Shown in pieces: positions 12,218 through 25,500 of a DNA stretch of 64,000 nucleotides. The translations under genes and the position numbers were made by a program. Numbering within the stretch: position 1 is the stretch's first letter; the number at the start of each line of letters is the position of its first letter. Source of the stretch: Colias croceus (lineage: Eukaryota > Arthropoda > Insecta > Lepidoptera > Pieridae); the NCBI RefSeq assembly GCF_905220415.1, contig NC_059551.1, forward strand, positions 6,024,001-6,088,000, written 5' to 3'. The notes beneath the pieces are model-generated. The model ran no database searches. It was not told the origin of the DNA and saw only the letters and a list, made by a program, of their open reading frames with translations.

Positions 12218-15200
12218 ATGTTATTTCTTTTTCTTATCGGCATTAAATGCGTGATTGGCGATGGACAATTTGGTGAGTACCTAATGATAGAAATATATTT
12301 TACTTATATTAATTATTTACAATAATTGTTATATTTTGATTAAGGGTGTGTCCCTTAATATATAAATAATAATTGTTTTTATTTATTTATTACAGAATGT
12401 GGAGAACACGGCAGATTTGAATATTGTATAGATGAAATTCCAGGTTGCGTGATAGGATGCCATTGCCACCCGGGATATTATTTTGATACGGATTCTAAAA
12501 TATGTGAACCAAAGTATATTTTAATTATCTTTAAGGGCTTTATAATTTTCTGAAGTGCAAGTTTTTTAATTAAGTCAATTTTATTTTATTAAATTAAATA
12601 TTTCAGTATTAAATTAACCCAAAATTACCGAAGATATTATCAAACCAACGAACCTACGCCAGCTGAAATTGCACACAAAGAAGTTGAAAGCACCGAACCT
12701 GTTCCAACCCTTGATCCCGTTGACAATCAAGTTGACGAAATAACAAAAAATGCTGATGACTTAGGCGACTGGTTATATAACCAATTCTTTAAAACTATCG
12801 AAAATCAAGTCATCAATAAAACAAAAGAAAATAATTTTCCAACGAGAAGAAACGGGATTAGCCCCCTCGAAGTCAAAAGTATAAGCAGAAGAAAAATGTC
12901 GCGTAAAAAAAGAAAAAAATCAAAAGACAAAAGAAAAAAATCAAGCATGCGAAGGAAGTTACTGCGCATTACTGAGAATGACAGTGTATTTGATTCAACA
13001 TCAGAAGAATCCGAATCCGATTCGAGCGAAAGTGCATCTGACGACAGTGGAACGTTTGAAATCGAGCAAGGAGAAGATAAACACACCGATGATAAAGAAC
13101 ATGGTCACAAAAAGATTGTTATTATAAATAAGAAACCGAAGCCACCGCTGCCCTCATTTATTTTTTTACCGAATATGGACACGCCGTTCTATCCACCGAT
13201 AGGACTCCCTCCACCACCAATTATGCCTATGTACCCATTTGTCCCTGTTCCACCCGTGCCCGCATTTCCCTGTCCAGGTATGTTAATAGCTTCAAATAAG
13301 TATACTTAACATGCAGCAGTGGCATGAAACTAAATTTTTTGATTACACTGTAGATCAAGAAGAAAATGGAGGTAGTACAACAACAGCTACAGTCACTACG
13401 ACTACCTCAAGTATAACAACGACTACGTTACCTTCAAGTCTAACGACAGAACAACCTTTAACAACTGTCTCTACTATAGATGAACAGGATGCTGAAACAT
13501 CTATAGATATTGGTCCCACTGAAAAAGCTGTATCTGAAAAAGGGTAACACTAAAAATATTTTAATGAATTGGTATGTTCAAAATAACAATTTTTACTAAA
13601 TTTTATTTTAGGGTACGAGCTGGTCGCTACAAAAAGAAGAATAGAGCAGCAAGACTCAAGCAACGTAATATGGATGAGCCGTATCCTGGGTATAATTACA
13701 TAATTATTTTTATTTTATAGTTATTAATATTTCAATACAACAATTATAATTAATTGAATATATTAACATACTATAAAAACAATACAACGCTAAGTAGTTC
13801 TATTTATAAGTTAATCGTCTTTACTAGATTACTAATTTACATGTTCAGTATGTACGATAGTTTAATTCAAATAATATTATTATACATAGCTTTGCTTTAT
13901 TCATATCTGTTTCAGTTTTACTAAAAGTCATCCACTGCAAGGATCGTCTAGAAGTCGATCGAAACTTGTAAGTTTTTATTGATAAAATTAACTTAATAAT
14001 GGTTAAATTTATAAGTTACCTGACTCCGGCAGAATAATAATTATTAATCTATATAATGAAAACACATTATTTTAGCTACAACGTTTACGCCATAAAATGA
14101 AGAATTTCGCACCAATTCAGCCTCCAATAGAACATGAAGAAAATACAGAGATTTCCTTTTTGGAAAGTGATGGTTTTGACGATACTCTAAATAATGAAAT
14201 ACAATCAAAGCCTAATAACAACCCGAAATCTGAAAATGTAGATTTTAAGTATATCAGTGAATTAATACATAGAGTCAACCTCAACAATACTGGCAATCCA
14301 ATGAAATACAATCCAAGCGATAGCGTTGAAGTATATAGCCCAGTTAAATATCACAAAATGAAACACCAAAATTTTAATAATCCCAAGGATTCGCGTAGTG
14401 GTGATTCGGATGACTCATATTACACTAATTTAGGAAGACAAATTGCTTCAATCATTCGAAATGCAGACGCACAAAATCAACAAGTTAATATAGAAATTGA
14501 ACAAACAAACCAAAATACTGAAAATCATGTTTTCTTTAATGAAAATTCTCCAAAATCATTTTGGGAAAGATCTGTGAGATCTCCAGTTAAATTTATTAAT
14601 TCAAACAAAAACAATTATGATTATCTTAAAAGAAGTAATGAGTTATTATTTAACATTGAAAACAAAGTATCAATTATGGCAACAACAGAACCATCTTTAA
14701 GTTTACAAGATATAGAAAACATAGTTAATGTCATGGCAAAAGCGCAGAGAAAAATAAAGCACAATCAACATGATCTCAACAACATTAGAACTTCCAATAA
14801 AAATCTTAATTTGAATCTATGGCCGAAAGATAGTCAACATTTAGAAAGCAATCTCCAAAACATTCAAGCAAAGCCTGTATTGCATGAAAATGAGAAAAAT
14901 GTTTTTAAAAAATTGCCAGAACTACGTGGTGTAAGCATGCAAAATTTTCATCGATTTACAGCTTGGTTAAGTACAGGAAAAAATAATGAAACATATAAAG
15001 ACAAAACGTATTTGACTGAGACAAAACCCTTAGAAAGAAAATTTATCAACACAATGGATAAACAAAGTCAATTGCCAATAACTGCAGTTTCTACACGACC
15101 CGTGGCTCTAAGATCGAATAGTTCTATGATTCCAAAAACACCAATTATAGACCACCAGTCCTTCCATTCGATGTTACCAAACTACAAATATATGGAAAGA

Positions 15201-15347
15201 AAAAAATATTTTCAAGACAACAGTAATACTGGAGTCAATGACGGATATGTTATCCCAATGAAACCTGTTAATCAGTTTTTAAACATGCCGTTTGATCCAC
15301 AACCAACATATTTTCATCATGATATAAGTCATTTTCATTATTTCTAA
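12218..15347 (+). CDS. Large secreted protein with cysteine-reduced TIL-like module and low-complexity tail (7 exons)
   Basis: Exons 12218-12272, 12396-12513, 12607-13277, 13354-13543, 13612-13689, 13916-13967 and 14076-15347 join in frame to 811 residues. Residues 1-14 look like a signal peptide (MLFLFLIGIKCVIG). Exon 2 holds a TIL-like module with six cysteines where a TIL has ten (pattern CGEHG...C...GC..GC.C.PGY...C), so at least two disulfides are missing. The rest is compositionally extreme: a Lys/Arg cluster around 12890-12960, an Asp/Glu/Ser tract around 12985-13090, a proline-rich run (LPPPPIMPMYPFVPVPP), a Thr-rich mucin-like exon 4, and a 424-residue Asn/Gln/Lys/Ser-rich last exon. 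The TIL exon ends in phase 2, as in the two upstream genes. I do not recognise a named orthologue. A structural or silk, cuticle or egg-coat-type role is possible but only a guess. The large last exon is certain as a reading frame; the small internal exons 5 and 6 are less so. Confidence 0.75.
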
Positions 15348-15454
15348 TCTGTAGATAAATCTCTTACGTTAGATATAAGTATAACATATATTTCGCGTGA
15401 AGATTATTTTATATTTACAATTTTTAAATAAGTTTTAAATATTTTATAAACTAA

Positions 15455-15480
15455 AATAAATAAAAATGCAGAAGAATAAA
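15455..15480 (+). terminator. Poly(A) signals of the large TIL-like gene
   Basis: Three AATAAA hexamers (15455, 15459 and 15475) lie 110-130 bases past the stop codon at 15347, consistent with the transcript end. Confidence 0.55.
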
Positions 15481-15525
15481 TACAATTTTATTTCATCTAA
15501 TTTAAATCTACTCGATTTCTTTACA

Positions 15526-15963
15526 TTAATTGAAGTATGTGGCATGTAGGTCAAATATTGTGTAATCAGTGTACATATTTACTGTACATATTACTATTAA
15601 AATATTACAGTTCCATCGCTTTAAATATAGAACAATATAGAACAAAATACTAATAACTATGATACCAATTTTGATCCCGACAATTCCACAAATACCTCTG
15701 CTCTTTCCGGAACAGCCGCTCGTTTTCCAATCACAACTAACAAGCTCGGGATTGTGAAAATTGAGTTGTATAAAAAAAAATTGTACAAATATTGATGAAA
15801 ATACTCTAAAAGCTGCCGCAAAAGATTGGGAATAGCAACGGTTTATGGCGCTGCTTTCAATATGTATTTTTCCCATCAAAAATATTCGAGTATAAAATAT
15901 AAAAGCTCGTACCAAATTTATTGAAATGGATCTTAATATCTTGTAAATGTAGGTTTTCTTCAA
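15526..15963 (-). CDS. Hypothetical 145-codon ORF with possible transmembrane segment
   Basis: This is an open frame convergent with the preceding gene. The middle has five Cys residues in about 30 (SCDWKTSGCSGKSRGIC), followed by a roughly 22-residue hydrophobic run (GIVGIKIGIIVISILFYIV) that could span a membrane. The N-terminal part is Phe/Ile-rich and looks like translated AT-rich DNA. No family is recognised and no splice signals or promoter are convincing. It is listed because it is the longest unexplained frame outside the named genes; it may be chance. Confidence 0.2.
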   Translation of the reverse strand: MKKTYIYKILRSISINLVRAFIFYTRIFLMGKIHIESSAINRCYSQSFAAAFRVFSSIFVQFFFIQLNFHNPELVSCDWKTSGCSGKSRGICGIVGIKIGIIVISILFYIVLYLKRWNCNILIVICTVNMYTDYTIFDLHATYFN

Positions 15964-17290
15964 GTATTAATTCCTCTCTTCGAAAATAAAATTGGATGGA
16001 CAATTTTAAAGTTGCTAGAGATATCAACTATCATTGGAAATAGAGCAAATAAATAAGAGTGAAAATAATAGATCATATTTTATAGAGCCATCATGGAATA
16101 ACACAATATAAATTTAAGATTCGAAGAATGTCTTAAATTCAGTAAGTTCCACAAATATTACATAACAAAATTATTAAAAGTTATATTCAATGTATTAAAT
16201 AAATTGACTTTGATAACAATATTGATTTTTTCATGTATACTCGTAACAGCACTTATTTTTTGGGCCGTAATCACAGTTTGACGAAATCTGTAACAAAGTC
16301 AGAACCAACAACCTCACAATACTAAACAAAGCCTTTTCTGGGAATAATGATCTCAAGGCAACAGTAACAAACTAATCCTCTGTTAGGAACGGTATCTTTT
16401 GTTAATTTTCTTCGCGGACACTTAATTTCTCGCCTTCATTTCTCGGCTCGAGACTCGTGCTGTGAAAATTAATTAAATAAATAAGGTTTTCAAAATCTTA
16501 TAACAATATTATATTCCTTTTATTAAGAAATTAGTGTTTTTTTTTACTATAAACCCACACTAACCCATATTTTATAAACCATACAGATCATATGTAATAT
16601 TAGGTAATATCTATGTATAATTTATTTATAAATATTATAGAGTGGATTTTAAACACAATCAGAATATACTTTATATTGTAATAAGGATATTATTCCATTA
16701 AAAATTAAAATAAAAAGATTTTACAGAATTTATAAAGCTGATTCGGGAAATTTAGACAAATACAAAGAGTTTGAAATGTTGGTACGTACCTACTATCGCT
16801 ACTGGGTGAAACACTAATTAGAGGGGATCCGTAAAGCGGAATGGATTTGGAAACGTATTAAACTTTGAAAAGGCAAAACAACAAACTATTTTCCTACCTT
16901 TCCCATTTGAACCATATGTGTATATTGCCTAATAGTTTTTATACTATGTTTTTATAGAGTAGTTTAGCTTCGATCGGCATCGGTGTCCATTTTATTTATT
17001 GAACGGCAATGGAAAAATCTTAACTATAAGTTCTGCAGTCAGATTATTATTTATTTATTTAATTAAGGTCAGCCAACAGTTGTTTACATCAACACATACA
17101 TACAGAAACAAGAACACAAAATAACTTATATAAATGCAACAGCTACTTAAAGGCTAACACTACATGCGAGATATTATTTTTTTTTCAAAAGAAAATAAAA
17201 ACAAAACGGTTATGTAAACAAAACAAGGCAGTTAGTTAGTACTTACATTACGGTTAGTTTACAATTTAAATATCATGAAGATTGTCAATA
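15964..17290. other. Intergenic AT-rich DNA
   Basis: I see no coding frame, RNA gene or identifiable repeat apart from short tracts such as tttatttatttaatt near 17047. Confidence 0.5.
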
Positions 17291-17901
17291 GTCCATTGAA
17301 ATGACATTTTTTTGGCCTAACCTTGCGGTTTTTAGAGGACGCAATTTTATTTTTTGGATGTGTAAGGGGGTTCAATGTGAAGCTAAAACCAAGTTTGTGG
17401 GGTCGCCGCCCTTGTCCCACGGCCGCCATCTTACTAAAACCGCTTACCGGAGCGCTTTAAAACCTTAGCTATTGACTTTATGAAAAAATGTTGTATGTAA
17501 AAGTTGTTCCTCGAAAAAAAAACCTACAAAAATGGTCTGATATCATTTCTTCGTAAAATGATAAAAAAAGTTTTATTGAAAAATATAAATATCTCTATTA
17601 TCTGAACATTTTCACTTATAACTTTTTTATTTATAGTTCTACGTCAAAATGTTACTGGACCAAAATTGTAGAGAATTTAATTTGCAACAAATAATGTAAA
17701 CATTTTTTTTTATCAGATAAACAGTTTAAGAGATATATCGTATAAACCATGTCTTCCGCTATTTTCAAGATGGCGGCCGTGGGACAAGGGCGGCGACCCC
17801 ACAAACTTGGTGATAGCTTCACACTGACCCCCTCTACACATCAAAAAAATAAAATTGCGTCCTCTAAGAAATGCAACCCCAAATGTAACTTTTCAATGGA
17901 C
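17291..17901. mobile_element. Mariner/Tc1-type MITE, 611 bp, TA target duplication
   Basis: The ends are GTCCATTGAAA and its reverse complement, flanked on both sides by TA. The terminal inverted repeats run for about 170 bases and include the mirrored segments ggtcgccgcccttgtccc and gggacaagggcggcgacc. A second family member with the same ends sits at 50112-50327. There is no transposase frame. A TA duplication is the signature of the Tc1/mariner superfamily. Confidence 0.85.
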
Positions 17902-17903
17902 TA

Positions 17904-20900
17904 CAATAAATATATTTTTATTTTATTTATTTATAACTAGTATTTTCATTAAACTTTGCATACAAATCATTTTTAATATGCCCTTGTAATTCAAGCTCTC
18001 ACCGTTATTCTATCATATTCTTCAAGTATTAACATAATGTAATATTATCTATCTATGATATTATGAGTATGACTCTTTTACCAAACGTTAATATGTATGT
18101 ATCGTCCCGAATAAAACGTGTATTACTTCCTGGATTCAATGTTTTCTCTATAAGATAGGTTTATTGAAAGGTTGTATCGTATAACATCAGCTTTGCAAAT
18201 GGAATCACAATTTATTTGGATGAGAATCGCACTATTTCCAATTTTCATATTTTCCACGAGGCCCTACTTCTATCAGAAAATCTTTTTTTACCCACTAAGT
18301 ATAATGTATTAAAAAGTTATTTATTTGATATGCATCGATTTATGAAGATTTTACAGAAAATGTTGTAACGGCAATTTTCACATTTATGAATTATATAAGT
18401 TGTATAATTTATTTTAGTCTCACGATGGAAACAGATACAGAACAGAAGTGAGAAGAGGATAAAATAAAAAGATTAGAAATTATATGGATTGAAAGTTTAG
18501 GAAGGTTAATAAGAAGTTTAACATCTTCAATAACAATTTTAGAAAAATGAATAAAAAAATTAAAAAAATACTGGAGCAGCTAAAGTACAAAAATTTCTTA
18601 CACCGTTACTCTAAAACTGCTCTAAAAGAATTCTGTAAAAACAACGTAACACATTACGTCTGTGTTTGTGAATTACCTACATCTAATGCAGACTTACTTT
18701 TGTAGTATTTCCCAAAGGTATGTTTAGGTGGAGTGCCTCTGAAAGAAAGGTCGCCTCTCACTAATTCAATCTACATTCGGTCCACGAAGTCATTAGCGGT
18801 GATTCTGTCATCCCCAACTTAACCAAATTTAGCATTTGTACTCTTTTTTGTAATGCTACATATACCGTTATGCGCTAAACAGGGGTCAAATGCAATTTTG
18901 AATCACAAAGGCTCATTTCACTTGTTAAATAATATGGCGTTTAATTCAGTAATACATAGATCACTACAACTACTTACTCTCAATACACATAGAGAAAGAA
19001 AATCGCTATTTACTTACTAATGACATCGACTGGACTAACTATTGTAATTCAATTGTTACAAACAAAATTAGATGAGTTCAATATCATTAATTAAATGACT
19101 ATTTTAGCATTTGTCCATCCGAACTCTACTATAAGTTTAACACATACAACTTTTTCATATTGTGCTTTGTATGCTTGTTAAAAATGTACATTCTATGAGC
19201 GACGATCTTTAGCTGAGCGCATCATCACAACGAAATTTTCTAATGAAATATTCACAACAGTTAGAGAACAAAGGCAAACCGCAAAAACTTTTCAAGTACT
19301 CAAGTAAAGAAATCTGATGTTTCAGGTAAGTACCTAACAACTCCGCTTAGAGTTATTTCTCGTGGAGTATAATTTAATTTCAAATTTGGGTATCTTCTGC
19401 GTAATAATATAATAATGAAGCGAAATGATAATTATCTGTATGCGGTGAATAGTAATCGTGTTCAATATTAGATTAGATGATTTCATTAGAATTGATTAAT
19501 TATGAAAACGAGAACACATCGTGGCGTTCATATGAGTTAGTTACTTAATTTATGTACGGTGTACGTAACATCTGTTGCCGAATATCCAAGCGTGTTTCGC
19601 GAACTTTATTTGAAGGCTGTAGCATAATACTGTTATCGTGAAACAAAGTTCATTTCGCATGCTATTTATTTTCAAAATATTCTGAAAAAATAATGGAGCT
19701 ACAATAACAATACCTACAAGCTATTTACAAATCAGTTAAATTCAGTCAACGGACAGCTGATAAAAAACAGTGAGATTTTTAAATGAAAATTATATATTTT
19801 TTATGTGATGTCTTTGTACCAACTTAAACATAAATCCGCCTATTATATTCAATATAATATATAAAAATATAGTTCTTTGAGTTATAAAAATAGCAGACCG
19901 TTTGTAATCGCATCAAGTCTCGAGAGTCGAGAGTGTGACATTGCCCTCGGGGTGGCAAGACGCGGGTCCGACATGACTAGCCCTTTATACCCTTTCTAGC
20001 GATATTTGAAACACTCACTTCATATTATATGTTTTACATACAGGGATAGAGATCCTGAGTAACTACATGATATTTATATCTTACTATATTAACTTTATTA
20101 ATTCTTTTATTTTCTGACTTAATTCACAACTCTTTAATAAGAATTGTCAATATGTAAAGCTTAAGAAATATTATATGCTCTGATGTTTTTTTTTCTTGTA
20201 TATAACTAAAGTAGTGCCATAGAATACATAATAATACAGTGTTGCCAGTTGAGTGCGTACACTCTTGCCTCTAATTGGGTAACGCCATTTCGCCCGAGGT
20301 CTATCCGGCTTACAGCTTTGCCCTAATAAAATAAGCAGTTTTTCGGATTCGATGTTTCATCTTGTCGCTTCGTATTCTGAACGCAACTTTCGTTTCGAGA
20401 AAATTGTGTGCGGCAGCGCGACGGTCTCTTGTGAATTGTACGAACAAATTACCTTCGGTTACACGTTGTAAACATAAATGTAAACAGCATTTATTGGCCG
20501 CACTACTTATTCAAATTTTGATGCCTCTACCAAATACAATGCGACGTGAACTAAATAGATGATTTCAACTAGGGCACTTTAAAATACTTCTTATTCTTAA
20601 TTATCAAGTATTGGGAATATTTTTAATAATTTTAATGAATAATGACCAAGCAAAAACCAGTGTAACCTAAAAAAACACATGGTTGTTAAACGTGTACGAA
20701 ATGAAGACGTATTAATATAATATATAATTTTATGACTATAATATATAGGTATAACGCTAATGCTATCTATTAATGCAGACAAAATACATTGAATAAAAAT
20801 ATGCAATTGAATATAAAATATTCATAGTTTACAATAAAACTTCCGATTTTTCTTATTCTTTGTTATATCCTTGCCTAAATTTATCTAGAAATACAGGTGC

Positions 20901-22528
20901 GAAATTCAAATATTTTATAGGTTTACAGAGCGACAAATGAGATGTCCCCAGCAGTACGAACGGATCCTTTCTTGAGTTATGCTTTTAATACCCCACTTGC
21001 GGTTTCATATTTATCGTCTGCGGAAATTGTATTGGTTCGGGTATCATGGAGGCAAAAATCTCTGCCGAAATATTCATATTATTGAGAAGTAATTCACGCA
21101 CTATATACGAAAATGTTTATGCGCATGTACATGATCATTAAAATTCACAACTCACATTTACTAAAATATCTTAATCATAAAAAAATATGAGATGTATCAA
21201 AGACAAATCCAACAAGACAGCGACGGTAAGCAACGTTCACTACCTACATATATAATCTAATTCTAAAATAAATGGATACATGTTCATATTAAATTAACTT
21301 CAGTTCACAGAATACAAACGTTCAATTCCTAATTAATTTGGATTATGAAAAACATAGATATCCATATGTAATAAATAATTTCATCATATATCTACAATAA
21401 TTGCCAAAGTGGTTTGCCCGAAAAACAATTTAATTCTATTCGGGCAACGGTAAAATAACATTTACGATTCGTCCTAAAAACATAATACGTCCCTCATCTA
21501 ATCCTAATTTGTTGGAGGATTTGATCCGAGATCGAATTCATTAAGGGATGCGGGTTTGGGGCAAATTTGGCCGGTAGCCGATCTAAACTTTCCACGTGTG
21601 CACTGCCAATTATTTGCTCAATTACACTAATAGTTCCTAACAAAATACTAGCAGCTAGTGTTCAAATAAATCAAATATTATTAATAAATGAAATAAATTG
21701 CCTTTTTATTATATTATATCTATTTAATACAAGATTGTGGAAATTGTAATTATTTCTATTTTAGACAGGTACATTTCCTAATATTGAAATCACATATTAT
21801 TCAAAGTATGGTCTCTACAATCTATCACTAACAGTAACAAGTATTACTATACTAAATATTACTATACTATTATATACCTAATAAAAATAATAATATAATA
21901 TTAATTTTGTGTTTATATCACAGAAAATAATTTATAATACTAAACAAGTGTTATATGATGTATCTTGTTAGATATTAATTATGAAAGTTGTAGTGGGTAG
22001 AGGCAGATAAAGCAGCTCAAAATGCACCGGTGACGCTGACAGCCATAACGGCGAGCTGGTGCAAAAGTTTTCTAAGTTTACCAGTTTCAGTTTAATACTG
22101 AGGCGAGGCGAAGGCGACGCGATATTTGAATTTTTCAGCCGTTACCTGCGTCTATAAATCAGGTGTAAAGTCGCCCTAAGCACTGTAGAGCTGCGAGCGC
22201 CGACATTTTAAAATTCAAATTACAAGTCTTTACCGCAGCATACATGGTTAAATAGATTGTCAAAACAGGAATATTTTATATCAAGCGGAAAATAGTAGTT
22301 ATAAGCATAATATTTCTCTAAACTTTTTTTATTACAATGAAAAAAAACTTACTAGAAACTAAACACAACTGTTTTATATAGATGACTACCATTGCTATAT
22401 TTTGAATTGTAACCTATATTAAAATAATCGGTGTTATATGTTGGAAATTTTATCACAATTTTATTGTACACATGAATTCATAAATTCTACTATTGTTGCG
22501 TACGTAATTTTTTTTCTTTGCTTCCTGG
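17904..22528. other. Gene-poor AT-rich DNA
   Basis: ORFs reach 69 codons at most and none is flanked by convincing splice sites or resembles a family. A GC-richer patch at 22020-22200 could be an old element fragment, but no inverted or direct repeat ends were found. A short GC-rich patch lies at 19915-19990. Nothing else is supported. Confidence 0.5.
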
Positions 22529-22952
22529 ATGGATAGCAGTACCGGATTAGCCACGTAGCAAGAGTAGCAAATGCTACGGGCCCCGCGACTCGGGGGGCCC
22601 CGCGGTCTAATACCTGTCTGACCGTAAAAAAATTTCAATTTATAATACACGTACCGTAAAAAAAATACACGGACCTACCACGAGAAACGTTGGTATCAAA
22701 ATCTACAACAATAATTTAAAATTTTACCACGCTTGGATTATAAAATAAAAGGCAGATGGAGCATGACAATCATCCATCGCCCTTGTCAAAGAAAATACGA
22801 AATCAAAAACGAATACGAACCTCCGCCAGTGCTATAGCGATTATAGTGTCATGCAATACTACGTCAAAAGGGGTTTGCTATTTTAGTAAAAATATGCTGT
22901 CTTGTGATATTAAAACGCTGTAAAATTTGTTCCCGAAAACAAACAAAAAGAT

Positions 22953-23034
22953 AAAACATCGTTTTACAGATTCTCTGTAGATTATTTGGCTTAAAAACAT
23001 CGTTTTACAGGTTCTCTGTAGATTATTTGGCTTA
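22953..23034. repeat. 41-bp tandem duplication inside the hAT element
   Basis: Two adjacent 41-bp units begin aaaacatcgttttacag and differ at one base (cagATTC versus cagGTTC). This is a recent local duplication with no evident function. Confidence 0.85.
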
Positions 23035-23358
23035 TTTAATTTTGTATACAAATAATAATTTTACATTTACGAATAACGAAGGAATACAAAACTTATGCTG
23101 CCAGTATTATGAAAATGAATTTGCCATTTTTATGGGTAAAACGGTAAAATGTTTAAAAGATCTTCGAGGTAGTGCTGTTGGCTTTTCGATCGTGAATGTG
23201 ATTATTTGTATAGTGCAATAAAGGTTCATGATCATTATAAGATAATTTTAATAAGCATAATACTTTTTTTTTGTTACTTTTATATAGCTTAAAAACGTCA
23301 GAGTCGTTTTCGCTGTCGTTTTTTTAATTCATTTGAACTCCGTGATGGACATGACAAT

Positions 23359-23600
23359 CCATACTAATATTATAAATGCGAAAGTAACTCTGTCTGTCTG
23401 TCTGTCTGTTACTCAATCACGCCTAAACTACTGAACCAATTTTCATGAAATTTGGTATGGAGATATTTTGATACCCGAGAAAGGACATAGGCTACTTTTT
23501 ATCCCGGGAAAATGACGCAATCCTGAAAATCCCACGGGAACGGGAACTAATGCGGGTTTTTCTTTGACTGCGCGGGCGAAGCCGCGGGCGGAAACCTAGT
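23359..23600 (+). repeat. Full-length copy of the ccatactaatattataaatg / gcgggcgaagccgcggg repeat
   Basis: It starts ccatactaatattataaatg, passes through a (tgtc)n microsatellite at 23390-23410, and ends gcgggcgaagccgcgggcgg then aaacctagt. Partial copies at 56086-56270 (inverted), 56567-56625 and 58712-58857 share the internal phrase atacccgagaaaggacatag. It inserted into the hAT element and is therefore younger. Confidence 0.8.
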
Positions 23601-24431
23601 GAAAGTTATTATTATTCAGGAATTATATTTATTTATTATCCAGTAAAGCAGCTGACTATGTGGATGTCGTAAGGTGTCACTGAAAATCAGTGTTAAGGTA
23701 TTATGCCTCAGGTATCCCGAGTGGCTTCCTTTTTTAGCGCAAGCAACCATACATAAATTTAAGTTTTCTATTACCTATTATTCATAATTTACAATGCTAT
23801 TGTTGTGTGTTTGTGTGTATTGGAATAAATGGTTTCTTCCTTCTTTCTTTCTAAAAATAAAATGTCCCGTGTTCTAGACTAAAAACTACCGCTATCCGCA
23901 TTCATATACTTATTTTGAAAATAAAAAATAATATAAGTAATCATTGTAATTTTGAAACATTTTTTTATGTAATTTATTTAATTAAAAATTTATCGTTTAT
24001 GTAACAAAAGAATTTTTACAATATTATAAAAAATTATCATTTACAAATATTTAACTATATTAAAATTAAAATTAAACCCTGACAGCTAATTTATGTAGAA
24101 CGTCACTAACACCACTACCATAATAATTCAGATGATTGCAATGTCACCTCATAAATCAAAATCGGTTCAGCGATTTATACTGCAGGGCGTGCCAAAGAAA
24201 TATTATACATAGATACACTCGAAAAACATAACCCTCTTTCTTCCGTAGTCGGGGAAAAATTTGGGAAAATTTTCAATATCTGGTAACATAACACCCACAC
24301 AGAAGTACGTGTACCGTATACGTACAGTTTTATTTAATACCCTTTAACTTGAGAAACTATAGCAAACGAAGGGCCTCTTGACAGAATTTGCTACAGGCCC
24401 CGCGCTGGCTTAATCCGGCACTGATGGATAG

Positions 24432-25500
24432 TAATTATTTACAATGCTTTCCATGATTAAATAATTAAATTACATACAAGTACTTTAATGCCAATTGATA
24501 TTAATTACAATTTTTCATCAGACAGGCATCAGGCATCTGCCACAGACATTAAACAAAGTTTGGATAGGATTAATTTTATATTTCAAAATCGACGCTGCAC
24601 CAACGCTGTACACGGTGTTCATATTTTGTGGTAGTATTTTCAGCCATACGACATACCTCATACATATACCTATACTATAAATCCTCCACATAATAAATAT
24701 ATATATATTGCAATCGTTTTCAGCGCCATCTTCACAACGTTTCTTAAATCACGATTCAGCCACGCGGGTCAGCTGTAGAACCGATTATGAAGTGAGTGTA
24801 ATTTGGTACATAGGTAGCAGTTTTAGAAAATGTTTGCTATTGCCAACAGGTGGCAATTAATATAATAAATGTAATGGTACATATTATCTAGTCTGTGATA
24901 TTATCAAGAATAAAATCGGGTCTTATGACAAAAAAGTTTTCTTTGGAGATTCTAAATAAACTATCAAATGCCTGAATATCGTGTAAGAACGGTAGGTTTA
25001 CGCTGAACACTGATACTGATATACTTGATACCTTATATTATGTACTTAACTATTTTTTTATAATTTATGTGACATGATTTATTAATTTTAACGACATTAT
25101 ATTGCCTAATATTATAATTAAGTACGACATAAAGTAGATAAGTACTATTTATTGGAACAAAACACTATTAAAACAGAAGGATTTTTTGAAGCTGCTACAA
25201 AACATAGATTTCAACCATTTTATTTCATAAGTATGTGGTGACTGGATTAACTTAAAATAAAATAATAAAATATATAATTCGAATTATTTACGATTACCAA
25301 AATAATTTTCAATTAGCAATAGAACCAGTTCCGCTTGAGTCTAGCCTACTTACGTGTGGATAATTTGTTCAATTAAAATTTTTCAAAACTGATATAAGGA
25401 AAACATTGTCTTATAAAAAATATATATATATTACCTACATACTTAAATTCAAAGCAAATAATTTATTGAAAATCATAAAGGTCATAAGTGAGATGTACCT
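24432..25500. other. Intergenic AT-rich DNA
   Basis: No gene or recognisable repeat is seen. Confidence 0.5.

Larger units (their letters stand above)
22529..24431. mobile_element. hAT-type transposon remnant, 1887 bp, with 8-bp target duplication
   Basis: Element 22537-24423 is flanked by perfect direct repeats ATGGATAG (22529-22536 and 24424-24431). The left end is CAGTACCGGATTAGCC and the right end, reverse complemented, is CAGTGCCGGATTAAGCC. Both continue into a related segment containing gtagcaaat and gggcc. An 8-bp duplication with CAGTG-like ends is diagnostic of hAT elements. No intact transposase frame remains. The interior carries a retroposon insertion (23359-23600) and a 41-bp tandem duplication (22953-23034). 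Confidence 0.85.

Noticed and set aside
23390..23410. Short regular repeats suggestive of an array
   Set aside because: It is a (tgtc)n microsatellite inside a dispersed repeat; no spacer-repeat CRISPR structure exists in the window.
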